Program-made: the position numbers and the translations under genes | Source: an uncultured Verrucomicrobia subdivision 3 bacterium | GTDB lineage: Bacteria; Verrucomicrobiota; Verrucomicrobiia; Limisphaerales; UBA11358 | Length of the DNA: 48,401 nt | Reading direction: 5' to 3' | NCBI GenBank assembly: GCA_903835255.1 | Contig: CAILMI010000021.1 | Coordinates: 1-48,401 of the forward strand | The notes under the pieces: model-generated | The model's database searches: none | What the model was told of the DNA's origin: nothing | What the model saw: only the letters and a program-made list of their open reading frames with translations | In this document: positions 36,566-45,003 of the stretch, one piece after another | Numbering within the stretch: position 1 is the stretch's first letter | Layout: each line of letters opens with the position of its first letter

Positions 36566-38119
36566 TCACGCCCGGGTAAAACTTTCCGCCAGCGCCACGG
36601 CTTTGCGCAGGGCCATGGATTTGTTGACTGTCTCCTGGAACTCGGCCTCAGGCGTGGAGTCATTCACCCAGCCGCCGCCGGCCTGCACGTACGCCATGCC
36701 GTCTTTGATGAGCGCGGTCCGGATGGTGATGCAGGTGTCGAGATTGCCGTTAAAGGAAAAATACCCCACGCAGCCCGCATAAGGACCGCGCGCCGTCTGC
36801 TCCAGCCCGGCAATGATCTGCATGGCGCGGATTTTCGGCGCGCCGCTCACGGTGCCGGCCGGGAAGGTCGCGCGCATCAGGTCATAGGTCGTCTTGCCGG
36901 CCGCCAGGCGCCCCTCGACGCGCGTCACGATGTGCATGACGTGGCTGTAACGCTCCACGGTCATCAGCTCCTTCACCTGGACGCTGCCGAAATCGCACAC
37001 GCGGCCGATGTCGTTGCGCGCCAAGTCCACGAGCATGACATGCTCGGCGCGCTCCTTCGGATCGGCGAGCAACTCCTTTTCCAGGGCGACGTCCTCGGCC
37101 TCGTTTTTACCGCGCCGGCGCGTGCCGGCGATGGGGCGGACCTCGATCCGGCTTTCCTCGCAGCGCACGTGGATTTCCGGCGACGCGCCCACGAGCGAAA
37201 AGCCCTCCAGCTCGAGGAGGAAAAGGTAGGGCGACGGATTGACCGAACGCACCGCGCGATAGATATCGAGGGCCGACGCCTGAATCGGCGCGGAAAAGCG
37301 CTGCGAGCCAACCACCTGAATGATGTCCCCCGCCGCGATGTATTTCTTGGCGGCCATCACGTTGGCCTGAAACTTCTCCGGCGTCACATTGGACTCGAAC
37401 GCGACCGGAGGAATTTCCGACGGCAGCGTCGCGGGCTGATGCGCGCTGGGCTGTTCCAAGAGTGCGATGATGCGGTCAATCTCGCTCGTCGCATTTTCAT
37501 AGGCCTCCTCCGGCGAGGCGGCGTCATCGAGAATCGCATTGACCAGCACGGTGAGGGTCTGGGCGACGCGATCGAAAACCAGCAGCTGGTCCGCCACGAG
37601 AAAATACATCACGGGCGTTTTCAATTCATCGTGCTCCGGGCGCGGCACGACGGGTTCGATATCATGGATGAATTCGTAGCCGATGAATCCGACGGCGCCG
37701 CCGGTGAAGCGCGGCAGGCCCGGCAGGGCGACGGCGCGGTAGCGCTTCATCACACGCTCGACGACTTCGAGGCCGTCGCCCACCGCTGGACCCTCCCCCG
37801 GTCTGGCCGCCCCTGCCGAAGGCGAGGAGCGGAGCGAGGGGGTGACGGAAAAGGATTCCACGACCCGGCCATTCTCGATGACCTCCACCCGGCGGTCGGT
37901 CTGCTTGATGACCGCGCGGGGGTTGCAGCCGACAAAGGAGTAGCGGCCCAGATGCTCGCCCCCCTCGACGGATTCGAAGAGGAAGGATTCGCCGGCACCT
38001 CGGATTTTGCGATAGGCCGAGAGCGGCGTTTCAATGTCCGCGAGGAGCCGGCGCGTGACGGGAATAAGGTTTCCCTGCGCGGCCAGCTTCAAAAATTCAT
38101 CCAGCGTGGGCGAATACAT
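36566..38119 (-). CDS. trpE: Anthranilate synthase component I
   Basis: TrpE converts chorismate to anthranilate, with ammonia supplied by TrpG. The 517-residue protein has the N-terminal feedback-sensing region (SFLFESVEGGEHLGRYSFVG) and the chorismate-binding core: GDIIQVVGSQRF, VGASPEIHVRCE, RPIAGTRRRGKNEAEDVALE split, LVDLARNDIGRV, HIVTRVEGRL and GAPKIRAMQII. Residues about 93-113 (SLRSSPSAGAARPGEGPA) look like an in-frame insert between two conserved strands. trpG is not in the window. No leader-peptide attenuator was recognised upstream. Confidence 0.95.
   Translation of the reverse strand: MYSPTLDEFLKLAAQGNLIPVTRRLLADIETPLSAYRKIRGAGESFLFESVEGGEHLGRYSFVGCNPRAVIKQTDRRVEVIENGRVVESFSVTPSLRSSPSAGAARPGEGPAVGDGLEVVERVMKRYRAVALPGLPRFTGGAVGFIGYEFIHDIEPVVPRPEHDELKTPVMYFLVADQLLVFDRVAQTLTVLVNAILDDAASPEEAYENATSEIDRIIALLEQPSAHQPATLPSEIPPVAFESNVTPEKFQANVMAAKKYIAAGDIIQVVGSQRFSAPIQASALDIYRAVRSVNPSPYLFLLELEGFSLVGASPEIHVRCEESRIEVRPIAGTRRRGKNEAEDVALEKELLADPKERAEHVMLVDLARNDIGRVCDFGSVQVKELMTVERYSHVMHIVTRVEGRLAAGKTTYDLMRATFPAGTVSGAPKIRAMQIIAGLEQTARGPYAGCVGYFSFNGNLDTCITIRTALIKDGMAYVQAGGGWVNDSTPEAEFQETVNKSMALRKAVALAESFTRA
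37781..37843 (-). repeat. Extra in-frame GC-rich segment inside trpE
   Basis: This 63-base stretch encodes a low-complexity Ser/Pro/Gly/Ala loop and contains CCCTCCCCCGG and GGAGCGAGGG arms resembling the intergenic repeat near 32120-32150. Confidence 0.4.
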
Positions 38120-38575
38120 GCGCCCTTTCTAGCTGAAGCCCATAGAAAACAAAAGCAGGAAGCCACAGAAAACTTACCCAGAATAATCCAACCCGACCTG
38201 AGATACCCTGGGGTAAAACCGAACTCCGAAGCCCAAGCCGTTAATAGTTCTGAATTCGGGTTCAAGGGTCTAGGAAGACACAACACTCTAGGTAGAGATG
38301 CCGCGCTGCGGCGTCCCCGTCGCCGAGCGCAGCGTCAGGCGACGGAAAGCAATCAGGCAAGGCGGGTGTCTTATTCCCGTTCGATTCCGCCCTCCCGGGC
38401 GGGGGCATCGCAGCAGCAGCGCGAAGCCCCTGCCACGCTGGCGCGAACTCCTATTTCGGAGTTCGGGGCAAAGCCAGCCTTGTCCCGCGGCCCTGCTATC
38501 GCGAGGCGGATTCTTATCAGTTTACGAACCCAATCCAGGCGTTGTAGTCTCCCTTCCCAACCATTGACCCAAGCC
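38120..38575. other. Repeat-rich spacer between trpE and the hydroxypyruvate reductase gene
   Basis: These 456 bases contain several hairpin-forming repeats: CCGAACTCCGAA (38219-38230), GCCGCGCTGCGGC near 38309, CCGCCCTCCCGGGCGG near 38387-38402, and the arms CGAACTCC/GGAGTTCG (38444-38465). The last contains the exact reverse complement of 32096-32111. An open frame passes through but shows no protein character. Confidence 0.55.
38444..38466. repeat. Inverted repeat shared with the 32.1 kb spacer
   Basis: The arms CGAACTCC and GGAGTTCG flank TATTTC. CTATTTCGGAGTTCGG (38451-38466) is the exact reverse complement of 32096-32111. Confidence 0.7.
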
Positions 38576-39556
38576 ATGAACAATCTTCCCGGATCAAAGG
38601 GCTGCCCGACGACCCGCCCTTGCCGGGTCGTCTTTCTAGATGCCGACACGCTGTCGTGCGGCCTGCCTTTCCCGCCAGAGTTATTGGGTCAACTGAACTA
38701 TCAGGCTTACGGGCGCACGGCCCCGGATGAGATAGCTGGACGGATGCGGGATGCCGACATCCTCATCACCAACAAAGCGCGCCTGACGGCTGAGCGGCTG
38801 CAAGATGCGCCGCACCTCAAGCGAATCTTGGTGGCGGCCGCGGGCACCGATAACGTGGACCTGTCCGCCGCGCAGGCGCTGGGCATCCGCGTGCACAACG
38901 TTCCCGATTACTGCACCGAATCGGTTGCCGAGCACACCCTAGCCAGCCTGCTGGCACTGCGGCGCCACTTGCTGACACACGCCCGCGCCGCCACGGATGG
39001 ACGCTGGTCGGCCTCGCCCTTTTTCTGCTGGCACGGTCCCCGGATCCGCGAGGTGAGAGGCTCCGTTCTGGGCATCGTTGGACGGGGGCGCATCGGCCGG
39101 GCCACGGCGCAGCTGGCGCAAGGATTGGGAGCCCGGGTGATCTTCGCGGAGCGCCCCGGCCGGCCGGCGGCTGCAGATGAGCTCCCGCTGGCCGAGGTGC
39201 TGGCCGAAGCCGATGCCATCAGCCTGCACCTGCCACTGACCCCCGATACACGGGATTTAATGAATGCTCAGCACCTAAGTCTGATGAAAGCCGATGCTGT
39301 GCTGATCAACACTGGCAGGGGGGCAGTGGTGAATGCGCAAGCCCTGGCCGATGCGCTCCGGGCCGGGCGGCTGGCGGGGGCGGCCATCGATGTGCTGGAC
39401 GTGGAGCCTCCGCCGCCGGACCACCCCCTGCTGGCGCAGGACATCCCCCACCTGCTGCTGACCCCACACGTCGCCTGGGCTAGCGAAGCCGCCCAGCAAC
39501 GGCTGGCCAAGGCTCTAGTGACTCTGGTGGCAGAACACCTTCAGGCGCCGGCATGA
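38576..39556 (+). CDS. D-2-hydroxyacid dehydrogenase, glycerate dehydrogenase/hydroxypyruvate reductase type
   Basis: This 326-residue dehydrogenase has a Rossmann GIVGRGRIG (G170, G172, G175) and the catalytic triad R248 (NTGRGAVV), E277 (DVLDVEPP) and H298 (LLTPHVAW). The glycerate kinase gene immediately downstream (4-base overlap) argues for hydroxypyruvate or tartronate-semialdehyde reduction to D-glycerate. The sequence is very GC-rich and its codon choice (CTG, GCG, GGC heavy) differs from many neighbours. A long open frame runs in from upstream, but M at 38576 starts the conserved protein. Confidence 0.88.
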   Translation: MNNLPGSKGCPTTRPCRVVFLDADTLSCGLPFPPELLGQLNYQAYGRTAPDEIAGRMRDADILITNKARLTAERLQDAPHLKRILVAAAGTDNVDLSAAQALGIRVHNVPDYCTESVAEHTLASLLALRRHLLTHARAATDGRWSASPFFCWHGPRIREVRGSVLGIVGRGRIGRATAQLAQGLGARVIFAERPGRPAAADELPLAEVLAEADAISLHLPLTPDTRDLMNAQHLSLMKADAVLINTGRGAVVNAQALADALRAGRLAGAAIDVLDVEPPPPDHPLLAQDIPHLLLTPHVAWASEAAQQRLAKALVTLVAEHLQAPA

Positions 39557-40875
39557 TGCACCCCGGCCGTTTATTGCGGATCCTGCTGGAGGCGGCGGTG
39601 GCGCGGGCCCAGCCGGCACAAGTCTTGCCCGCTCACCTGCCTCCGCCGCCCCGGGGCCGCACCGTGGTCCTCGGCGCGGGCAAGGCCAGCGCCGCCATGG
39701 CCCGCACCCTTCAACGGCACTGGCCTGCCGACCGGCCCCTGAGCGGCGTTGTCGTCACGCGCCGAGGCCATATTCCACCTCAGACCGGGGACGCGCCGCC
39801 GGATCGCATCACTCTTTTGGAAGCAGGTCATCCGGTGCCTGATGCCGCCGGACGGGACGCCACGCAGCAGATGCTGGCGGCACTGCAGGGTCTTGGCCCT
39901 GATGATCTGGTCATTGCCCTGATGTCGGGTGGCGGCTCGGCGCTGCTCGCATCCCCCCTGCCCGGCTGGACTCTGGCGGGCGAACAGGATCTCAACCGAC
40001 AGCTGCTGACTTGTGGCGCCTCGATTGCTGAGATGAACACCGTGCGGCGTCACCTGTCGGCCTTGAAGGGAGGGCGCCTGGCCCGGCACTGCCGGCCGGC
40101 CCGCCTGGTCACACTGGCCATCTCGGATGTGCCCGGAGATGCGTTGTCCGACATTGCCAGCGGCCCCACGGTGCCGGACGCCACCACCTGCGCCGACGCC
40201 CTGGCTCTGATTGAACGGTATCGGATTTCCCTGCCCGAGGAGTTGCGGCGGCGGCTGCAGCAGGGCGAACTGGAAACTCCCAAGCCGGGCGATCCCCGCT
40301 TTGCGCAGGATGTGGCCCGCGTGATTGCGACGCCGCAGGACATGCTGCAAGCGGCCGCGCAGGTGGCCCGGCAGCACGGTCTGGCGGCTCATGTGCTCAG
40401 CGACCGACTGGAGGGGGAGGCGCGCGATGTGGGCACCGTGCTGGCGGGCCTGGCGCTGCAGGCGGCTCATCGACAGGAACCGTTCCTGCCGCCCTGCGTG
40501 CTGCTATCGGGGGGCGAGACCACCGTCACGCTAGATCGGACCTTATCGGCCGGCGCGCGCGGCGGCCGCAACCGGGCCTGCCTGTTGAGTGCTGCCCTGA
40601 CACTGCGGGGCGACCCAGCCGTATGGATGCTCGCGGCGGACACAGATGGAATCGATGGGTCCAGCGATGCCGCGGGCGCTCTGATCCAGCCCGACACGCT
40701 GGAGCGGGCCCAAGCGCTGGGTTTGGACGCCCGCGCCCTGCTGGCGCGACACGAATCCGCACGCTTCTTTGAAGCCTTGGGGGATCAGATCGTCACCGGG
40801 CCCACCTTCACCAATGTGAACGACTTCAGGGCCGTGCTGATCCTGCCGACCCACCGCGTGACCGGCGTCCAGTGA
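39553..40875 (+). CDS. Glycerate 2-kinase (MOFRL/GckA-TtuD family)
   Basis: This 440-residue protein has the DUF4147 and MOFRL domains of glycerate 2-kinase: VVLGAGKASAAMART, ALMSGGGSALLASP, INVRRHLSALKGGRLA-like sequence, ISDVPGDALSDIASGPTVPD, LLSGGETTVTL and GGRNRACLLSAAL with AADTDGIDGSSDAAGA. It phosphorylates glycerate to 2-phosphoglycerate. Coupled to the upstream dehydrogenase (ATGATG with the stop inside), it would feed glyoxylate, tartrate or uronate-derived glycerate into glycolysis. GC-rich like its partner; possibly acquired together. Confidence 0.92.
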   Translation: MMHPGRLLRILLEAAVARAQPAQVLPAHLPPPPRGRTVVLGAGKASAAMARTLQRHWPADRPLSGVVVTRRGHIPPQTGDAPPDRITLLEAGHPVPDAAGRDATQQMLAALQGLGPDDLVIALMSGGGSALLASPLPGWTLAGEQDLNRQLLTCGASIAEMNTVRRHLSALKGGRLARHCRPARLVTLAISDVPGDALSDIASGPTVPDATTCADALALIERYRISLPEELRRRLQQGELETPKPGDPRFAQDVARVIATPQDMLQAAAQVARQHGLAAHVLSDRLEGEARDVGTVLAGLALQAAHRQEPFLPPCVLLSGGETTVTLDRTLSAGARGGRNRACLLSAALTLRGDPAVWMLAADTDGIDGSSDAAGALIQPDTLERAQALGLDARALLARHESARFFEALGDQIVTGPTFTNVNDFRAVLILPTHRVTGVQ

Positions 40876-40913
40876 ACCAGTGAGAGCGACGCCAGAGCAA
40901 CTCCGCTCAGGCT

Positions 40914-41306
40914 TCAGCCTTTCTTGGAGTACATCTGCTCCGGCTTGAGCAATTGCGCCTCCGTGGTTTTGAACGTTTCGCCTTTGCCTTCAACGGAGCG
41001 GTAGAAACAGGAATTGTAGCCCTCATGACAGGCGGGGCCGTTTTGCTCGACCTGGATCAGCAGCGTGTCGCCGTCGCAATCGAAGGAGACCTCTTTCACG
41101 GTCTGGGTGTTGCCGCTCTCCTCGCCCTTCATCCAATATTTCTGGCGGGACCGGCTCCAGAAATGCGTCTTGCCGGTGGCGAGGGTGCTTTCTAATGAGG
41201 CGCGGTTCATCCACGCCATCATCACCACGCGGCCGGTCTTGTGTTCCTGGATGATTGCAGGAATGAGGCCGTTGGCGTCAAATTTTAATCGATCGTAGAA
41301 ACTCAT
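40914..41306 (-). CDS. hisI: Phosphoribosyl-AMP cyclohydrolase HisI
   Basis: HisI opens the purine ring of phosphoribosyl-AMP in histidine synthesis. The protein (130 residues from the ATG at 41306) has VVMMAWMNRASLESTLATGKTHFWSRSRQ split, WMKGEESGNTQTV, SFDCDGDTLLIQVEQ and GPACHEGYNSCFYR, with the metal-binding cysteines and aspartates in place. There is no HisE fusion. It stands apart from other his genes. The earlier in-frame start (41342) reads into a repeat and is not preferred. Confidence 0.95.
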   Translation of the reverse strand: MSFYDRLKFDANGLIPAIIQEHKTGRVVMMAWMNRASLESTLATGKTHFWSRSRQKYWMKGEESGNTQTVKEVSFDCDGDTLLIQVEQNGPACHEGYNSCFYRSVEGKGETFKTTEAQLLKPEQMYSKKG

Positions 41307-41320
41307 GCGGAAGATTTTTA

Positions 41321-41344
41321 TCACCAAGACACCCCAAGACAAAG
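41321..41344. repeat. CACCAAGACACC-type short repeat before hisI
   Basis: TCACCAAGACACCCCAAGAC followed by AAAG repeats the word CAAGACA. This pattern is a common dispersed intergenic repeat in related genomes (from memory). Confidence 0.4.
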
Positions 41345-41391
41345 TTCAATTTCCAAGGTTCACCCGGCAAACGGCTCCCCCGACAATCGGG

Positions 41392-42393
41392 CTACTTTTC
41401 AGAAGCGGGCGCACCGGCGGAAACCGGGGCTGAATTTGTGGGGGCTTGCAGCGGATTAGCCCGGGGATGTTCGTGGTCGGCGAGGCTGCGGACCAGACGC
41501 GCCTGCATCTCAGCCAGGGAGGCATTCGTGACGGCGGCGAGGTGCGCCCGGGCCTCATCGTAGCGCCCGATGGCCGTCTTAACGCGCGCGAGGTGGAGGT
41601 AGACCCCCTCGCGCTCCACCTCGTCGCGCGCGATGGCCAGGGTGTTTGTCCACGCGGTCAGCGCGTCGTTGGTGCGGAGCGGCCGAATCCCGTAATAGGT
41701 CTGCGCATAATCCGTCGCGAGCGGGAAGTTGTCCGGCGCCAGCCTCATTGCCTGACGGTACAGCCCCAGGGATTTGTCGAAGACCTGCTGTTCGCTGAGG
41801 CCGTAAAACTCCCGGGCATCCTTGCGAAACAGGTAGACCGTGGTAGCGAAATTCTGATAGTAGACCGGCTCGGCGGGATTGAGCTCAATCGCCTGGGCAT
41901 AATAGGCGAACGCGTTGGTGACCGGGCTGAATTCGCCGTAGTAATTGGCGAGATTATTCCAGGCCGCCGGATTCTTAGGATCCAGCTGCCGGGATTTCTC
42001 ATATTGCAGGGACGCCGCATATTCCTCGCCGATATCATTGAGAAAACTGCCATAGGCAAGATAACCCGGCGCATAACCGGGATGCCGCTGCAGAAACGCC
42101 TCATAGTCTTTGCGGACGGGCGCAAAACGTTCGCGGATGCGGCGGTTCAGATCGTCGTCCGGCACACCGCCTCCCTGCTTGTAAAAGTCAGCGTTGTCCC
42201 GGATCCATTTATCCACCTCGGCCTGGGCGGCGTCGTCCTCGATCATCACCGCATCCAGTTCCCGCTTCACCGGGTCAGATGCATCCGGCACCGTCACCGA
42301 GAGGCCGGTCGCCTGCTGGATCTCATTGCTGAGGGCGGCGGCGGGCGGATTGGTCGCCACGAACACGGACAAGAGATGGGTCAGCAGACTCAC
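41392..42393 (-). CDS. TPR-repeat protein
   Basis: This 333-residue protein begins with GTG at 42393 and is made largely of tetratricopeptide units, for example PGYAPGYLAYGSFLNDIGE, KNPAAWNNLANYYGEF and PVTNAFAYYAQAIELNPAEP. The N-terminus is weakly hydrophobic (LLTHLLSVFVA) and could be a signal. The C-terminal 25 residues are low complexity. TPR proteins bind other proteins; no partner is evident. It sits between hisI and the carboxypeptidase gene, 87 bases from the latter. Confidence 0.8.
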   Translation of the reverse strand: MSLLTHLLSVFVATNPPAAALSNEIQQATGLSVTVPDASDPVKRELDAVMIEDDAAQAEVDKWIRDNADFYKQGGGVPDDDLNRRIRERFAPVRKDYEAFLQRHPGYAPGYLAYGSFLNDIGEEYAASLQYEKSRQLDPKNPAAWNNLANYYGEFSPVTNAFAYYAQAIELNPAEPVYYQNFATTVYLFRKDAREFYGLSEQQVFDKSLGLYRQAMRLAPDNFPLATDYAQTYYGIRPLRTNDALTAWTNTLAIARDEVEREGVYLHLARVKTAIGRYDEARAHLAAVTNASLAEMQARLVRSLADHEHPRANPLQAPTNSAPVSAGAPASEK

Positions 42394-42480
42394 GCGGAAA
42401 GGATAGCAACCGGGGACGGGGAGTCGAGGGTCAAGCGGAACGCCGCAGCCGTGAGCGGGAGCCTCGCGACTCCCCGGATT

Positions 42481-43998
42481 TTAAGGTTTCAGGAAGCGTT
42501 CCAAATCCTGCTGCATTTTTTTAAGGTCCGGCAGGTTGATGTACATCATGTGGCCGGAATCAAATTCGGCGAAGCTGAGATTCGTGCGGTACGCGGGATC
42601 CAGCTGCGTGTGGCTGAGCGCATAGCGCATCGTGTCCACGGGGCACACCAGGTCGCACCGCCCCCCGAGCACCAGCACGCGCATGTAGGGATTCTGGTGG
42701 ATGGTGGCAGCGAGCTTTTCGCCCGCGCTGGCGTAGCTGTTGCGGATGCCGTAATTCCAGGGCTGCACTCCGGCGATGATTTCGTAGGGCAGATCATCCT
42801 CAAACTTCAACTCGCTGCGGACATAGGCGTTCATCGCCGCCGAAAACGGCCCGAGCGTGGCGGCGGCAGACGGGTCAAAATCAGGCCCGGATGCGGCGGG
42901 ATTATTATCGCGCCCGGTGATGCGCGCATCGTAGGCGCCGAGGATCAGGCCCTGGCTGTGCAGCAGCTGCCTGCGGAACACGCCCTGATCCACACGCAGG
43001 TTATTGTCCTCCACAACCTGCGGCGCCAGGCCGGTCAACCGGGCGAAGGCGGCGATGATTTTCCGGCGTTCCGAGGACGGCAGAGCGGACCCCTGCTGCA
43101 AGGCTGCCGTGTAATCGCCTGCGGCAAACGCCCGCGCCTCGGCAAGGGCCCTGGGCAGATCACGCTGCAGATCGGCGGGCAGTTTCCCGTGGTAATGGGC
43201 CGCCGCCGTGAAGGCGGGCAGCAGCAGCGGATAGGGCAGATCATTGCCGGGATTGTTCCAGAGGGTCGCAAAATCCAACACTCCAGAGACCAGCATTAAT
43301 CCGTTCAAATACATGCCGCAGCGCGACCGCAGATGATCCGCCAGACCGGCCGCGCGAAACACGCCGTAGCTTTCGCCGCACAGATATTTCGGCGAGAGCC
43401 ACCGGTCATGCCGCGTCGTCCAGAGCCGGATAAATTCCCCCACCGAATCCAGATCAGCCGCATCGCCAAAAAACTGGTCGGGCTTCTCATCCTTGGCCGC
43501 CCGGCTGAATCCGGTGGCCACCGGGTCGATGAACACCAGGTCGCTGGCGCCCAGCAACGAATACTCATTGTCCACCAATCCAAAGGGCGGCGCCGGCAGG
43601 GTCCCGTCGGGATTCATTATCACGCGGCGCGGCCCCAACCCGCCAAGGTGCAGCCAGACGGAGGAGGAGCCGGGGCCGCCATTGAAACAGAATGTCACCG
43701 GCCGGGCCGTGGGGTTGGTTTCATCCAAGCGGGTGTAGGCGATGTAGAAGACCGAGGCGCGCGTCGCCCCATCCGCCTTCAAGATCGGCAGCATGCCCGT
43801 CTCCGCCGCATACGGCACCCGCCGGCCGGAGATGGTGACGGTGTTGGTGGTGAAGACTGGCTTATGCGTGGCATCCGGAATCGTCGCCGCCTCGCTTTTC
43901 GCGGCGGCCGGCGCATTGGTGGCAGGCGCGATGGCGGGTGTCTCTGCCGCGCTCACGGTGATGGCCACAGCCCCCAGCAATATCCAGATCTGTTTCAT
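42481..43998 (-). CDS. Exported serine carboxypeptidase-like peptidase (S10)
   Basis: The protein (505 residues from the ATG at 43998) has a signal peptide (about 1-18) and an alpha/beta-hydrolase fold of peptidase family S10. FNGGPGSSSVWLHLGGLGP forms the oxyanion region, S210 lies in CGESYG, D449 in GGRCDLVCP and H483 in DSGHMMY, completing the Ser-Asp-His triad. It should trim C-terminal residues from peptides in the periplasm or outside. The open frame continues to 44136, but that part is not conserved and precedes the signal peptide. Confidence 0.92.
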   Translation of the reverse strand: MKQIWILLGAVAITVSAAETPAIAPATNAPAAAKSEAATIPDATHKPVFTTNTVTISGRRVPYAAETGMLPILKADGATRASVFYIAYTRLDETNPTARPVTFCFNGGPGSSSVWLHLGGLGPRRVIMNPDGTLPAPPFGLVDNEYSLLGASDLVFIDPVATGFSRAAKDEKPDQFFGDAADLDSVGEFIRLWTTRHDRWLSPKYLCGESYGVFRAAGLADHLRSRCGMYLNGLMLVSGVLDFATLWNNPGNDLPYPLLLPAFTAAAHYHGKLPADLQRDLPRALAEARAFAAGDYTAALQQGSALPSSERRKIIAAFARLTGLAPQVVEDNNLRVDQGVFRRQLLHSQGLILGAYDARITGRDNNPAASGPDFDPSAAATLGPFSAAMNAYVRSELKFEDDLPYEIIAGVQPWNYGIRNSYASAGEKLAATIHQNPYMRVLVLGGRCDLVCPVDTMRYALSHTQLDPAYRTNLSFAEFDSGHMMYINLPDLKKMQQDLERFLKP

Positions 43999-44234
43999 GA
44001 TAAAAAGTGTTGTCCACGGAGTCGCCGCCCCGCGAATCGGGAAGGTAGTCCTTTTGGTCCCCGACAACCAACGAAAAAGTGGGGGCGGCGGCCTCACAAA
44101 AAACCGCAGGCCAGAGCCTGCATTTGCCGTCGCCAAAAATCATGCGACAGTCCCTTCAGCGTCAGGACGGACGAAACAAGGGGGAATTCCGGCAGGGTGG
44201 GTTGAGAGATGAACCGCAGGGATTCCATTGATCC

Positions 44235-44975
44235 ATGGCTATGAATGGAATGAAGGAGATCACGGCGGCGGATGCAGAAGGGACCAGGCGGTCTCGCAGC
44301 TCTTTCACGCTACTGGAGCTGCTGGTCGTGATCGCGATTCTCAGCATCCTCGCAGCACTGCTGCTGCCCGCTTTAAATAAAGCCCGGGGGACGGCTCGGG
44401 GGGCGGCCTGTTTGAATCATTTGAAACAATGGGGGCTGGCCACCTCTCTCTACCTGACGGACAGCCATGATTTATTACCACCCGAAGGCAAGGGCACCCC
44501 CTTGGCCAGCGACCTCGGGAATCCGGCCTATCAGGCTTGGTACATCCAACTCCCGCAAGTCTTGGGTCTGCCGCCTTACGCCGGCATGCCGTGGCGGACC
44601 AACGCGGCGGCTCCCCTCAGCGGCACGATCTGGCTGTGCCCCTCCACGGCGCGGACCTGTGACGCGAGCCCGCTGAAAAATAATCTATTCCATTACGCCC
44701 TGAATCAGGGGTTCAACGGGGTGGGCGGACGCGACCATCCCGTCATCAAGCTGGGCTCCCTTCCCGCCGCACCCGCGGCCGTGGTCTGGCTGTTTGACAC
44801 CGCCCAATTGCCAGCCATCGGCGACGCCGGCTCAGTGGGTCACGACCACAACCTGGGCGCGAATTTCCTCTTCCTGGACGGCCATGCCCAGCGATTCAAA
44901 AAATCCAGTTATGACAATGGCACGACCACAGGCATCACCAACAATCCCCAGCTGATCTGGGACACCTTTCCCTAA
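44235..44975 (+). CDS. Prepilin-like protein with N-terminal methylation motif (pseudopilin-type)
   Basis: This 246-residue protein has a type IV prepilin N-terminus: [20 protein letters not shown], with the E at position +5 of the mature form. The residue before the cleavage point is serine rather than the usual glycine. The C-terminal part, with [15 protein letters not shown], is the H-X9-DG-like tail typical of the many prepilin-like proteins of planctomycetes and verrucomicrobia. It is probably a secretion-system-related surface protein. The start codon choice among M1, M3 and M6 is open. A secreted repeat protein gene follows 28 bases later. Confidence 0.87.
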   Translation: MAMNGMKEITAADAEGTRRSRSSFTLLELLVVIAILSILAALLLPALNKARGTARGAACLNHLKQWGLATSLYLTDSHDLLPPEGKGTPLASDLGNPAYQAWYIQLPQVLGLPPYAGMPWRTNAAAPLSGTIWLCPSTARTCDASPLKNNLFHYALNQGFNGVGGRDHPVIKLGSLPAAPAAVVWLFDTAQLPAIGDAGSVGHDHNLGANFLFLDGHAQRFKKSSYDNGTTTGITNNPQLIWDTFP

Positions 44976-45003
44976 AAACCGCCGTAAATAAGAACCAAAC
45001 ATC

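Noticed and set aside
38280-38420. Possible degenerate tRNA (stretch resembling a T-arm, GTTCGATTCCGCC)
   Set aside because: No acceptor or anticodon stem could be paired around it.
36452-38575. Upstream extension of the hydroxypyruvate reductase frame across trpE
   Set aside because: The extension is antisense to trpE and has no conserved sequence; the real protein starts at 38576.
41446-43299. A 617-codon + strand frame across the TPR and carboxypeptidase genes
   Set aside because: It is antisense to two well-supported genes and shows shadow composition.
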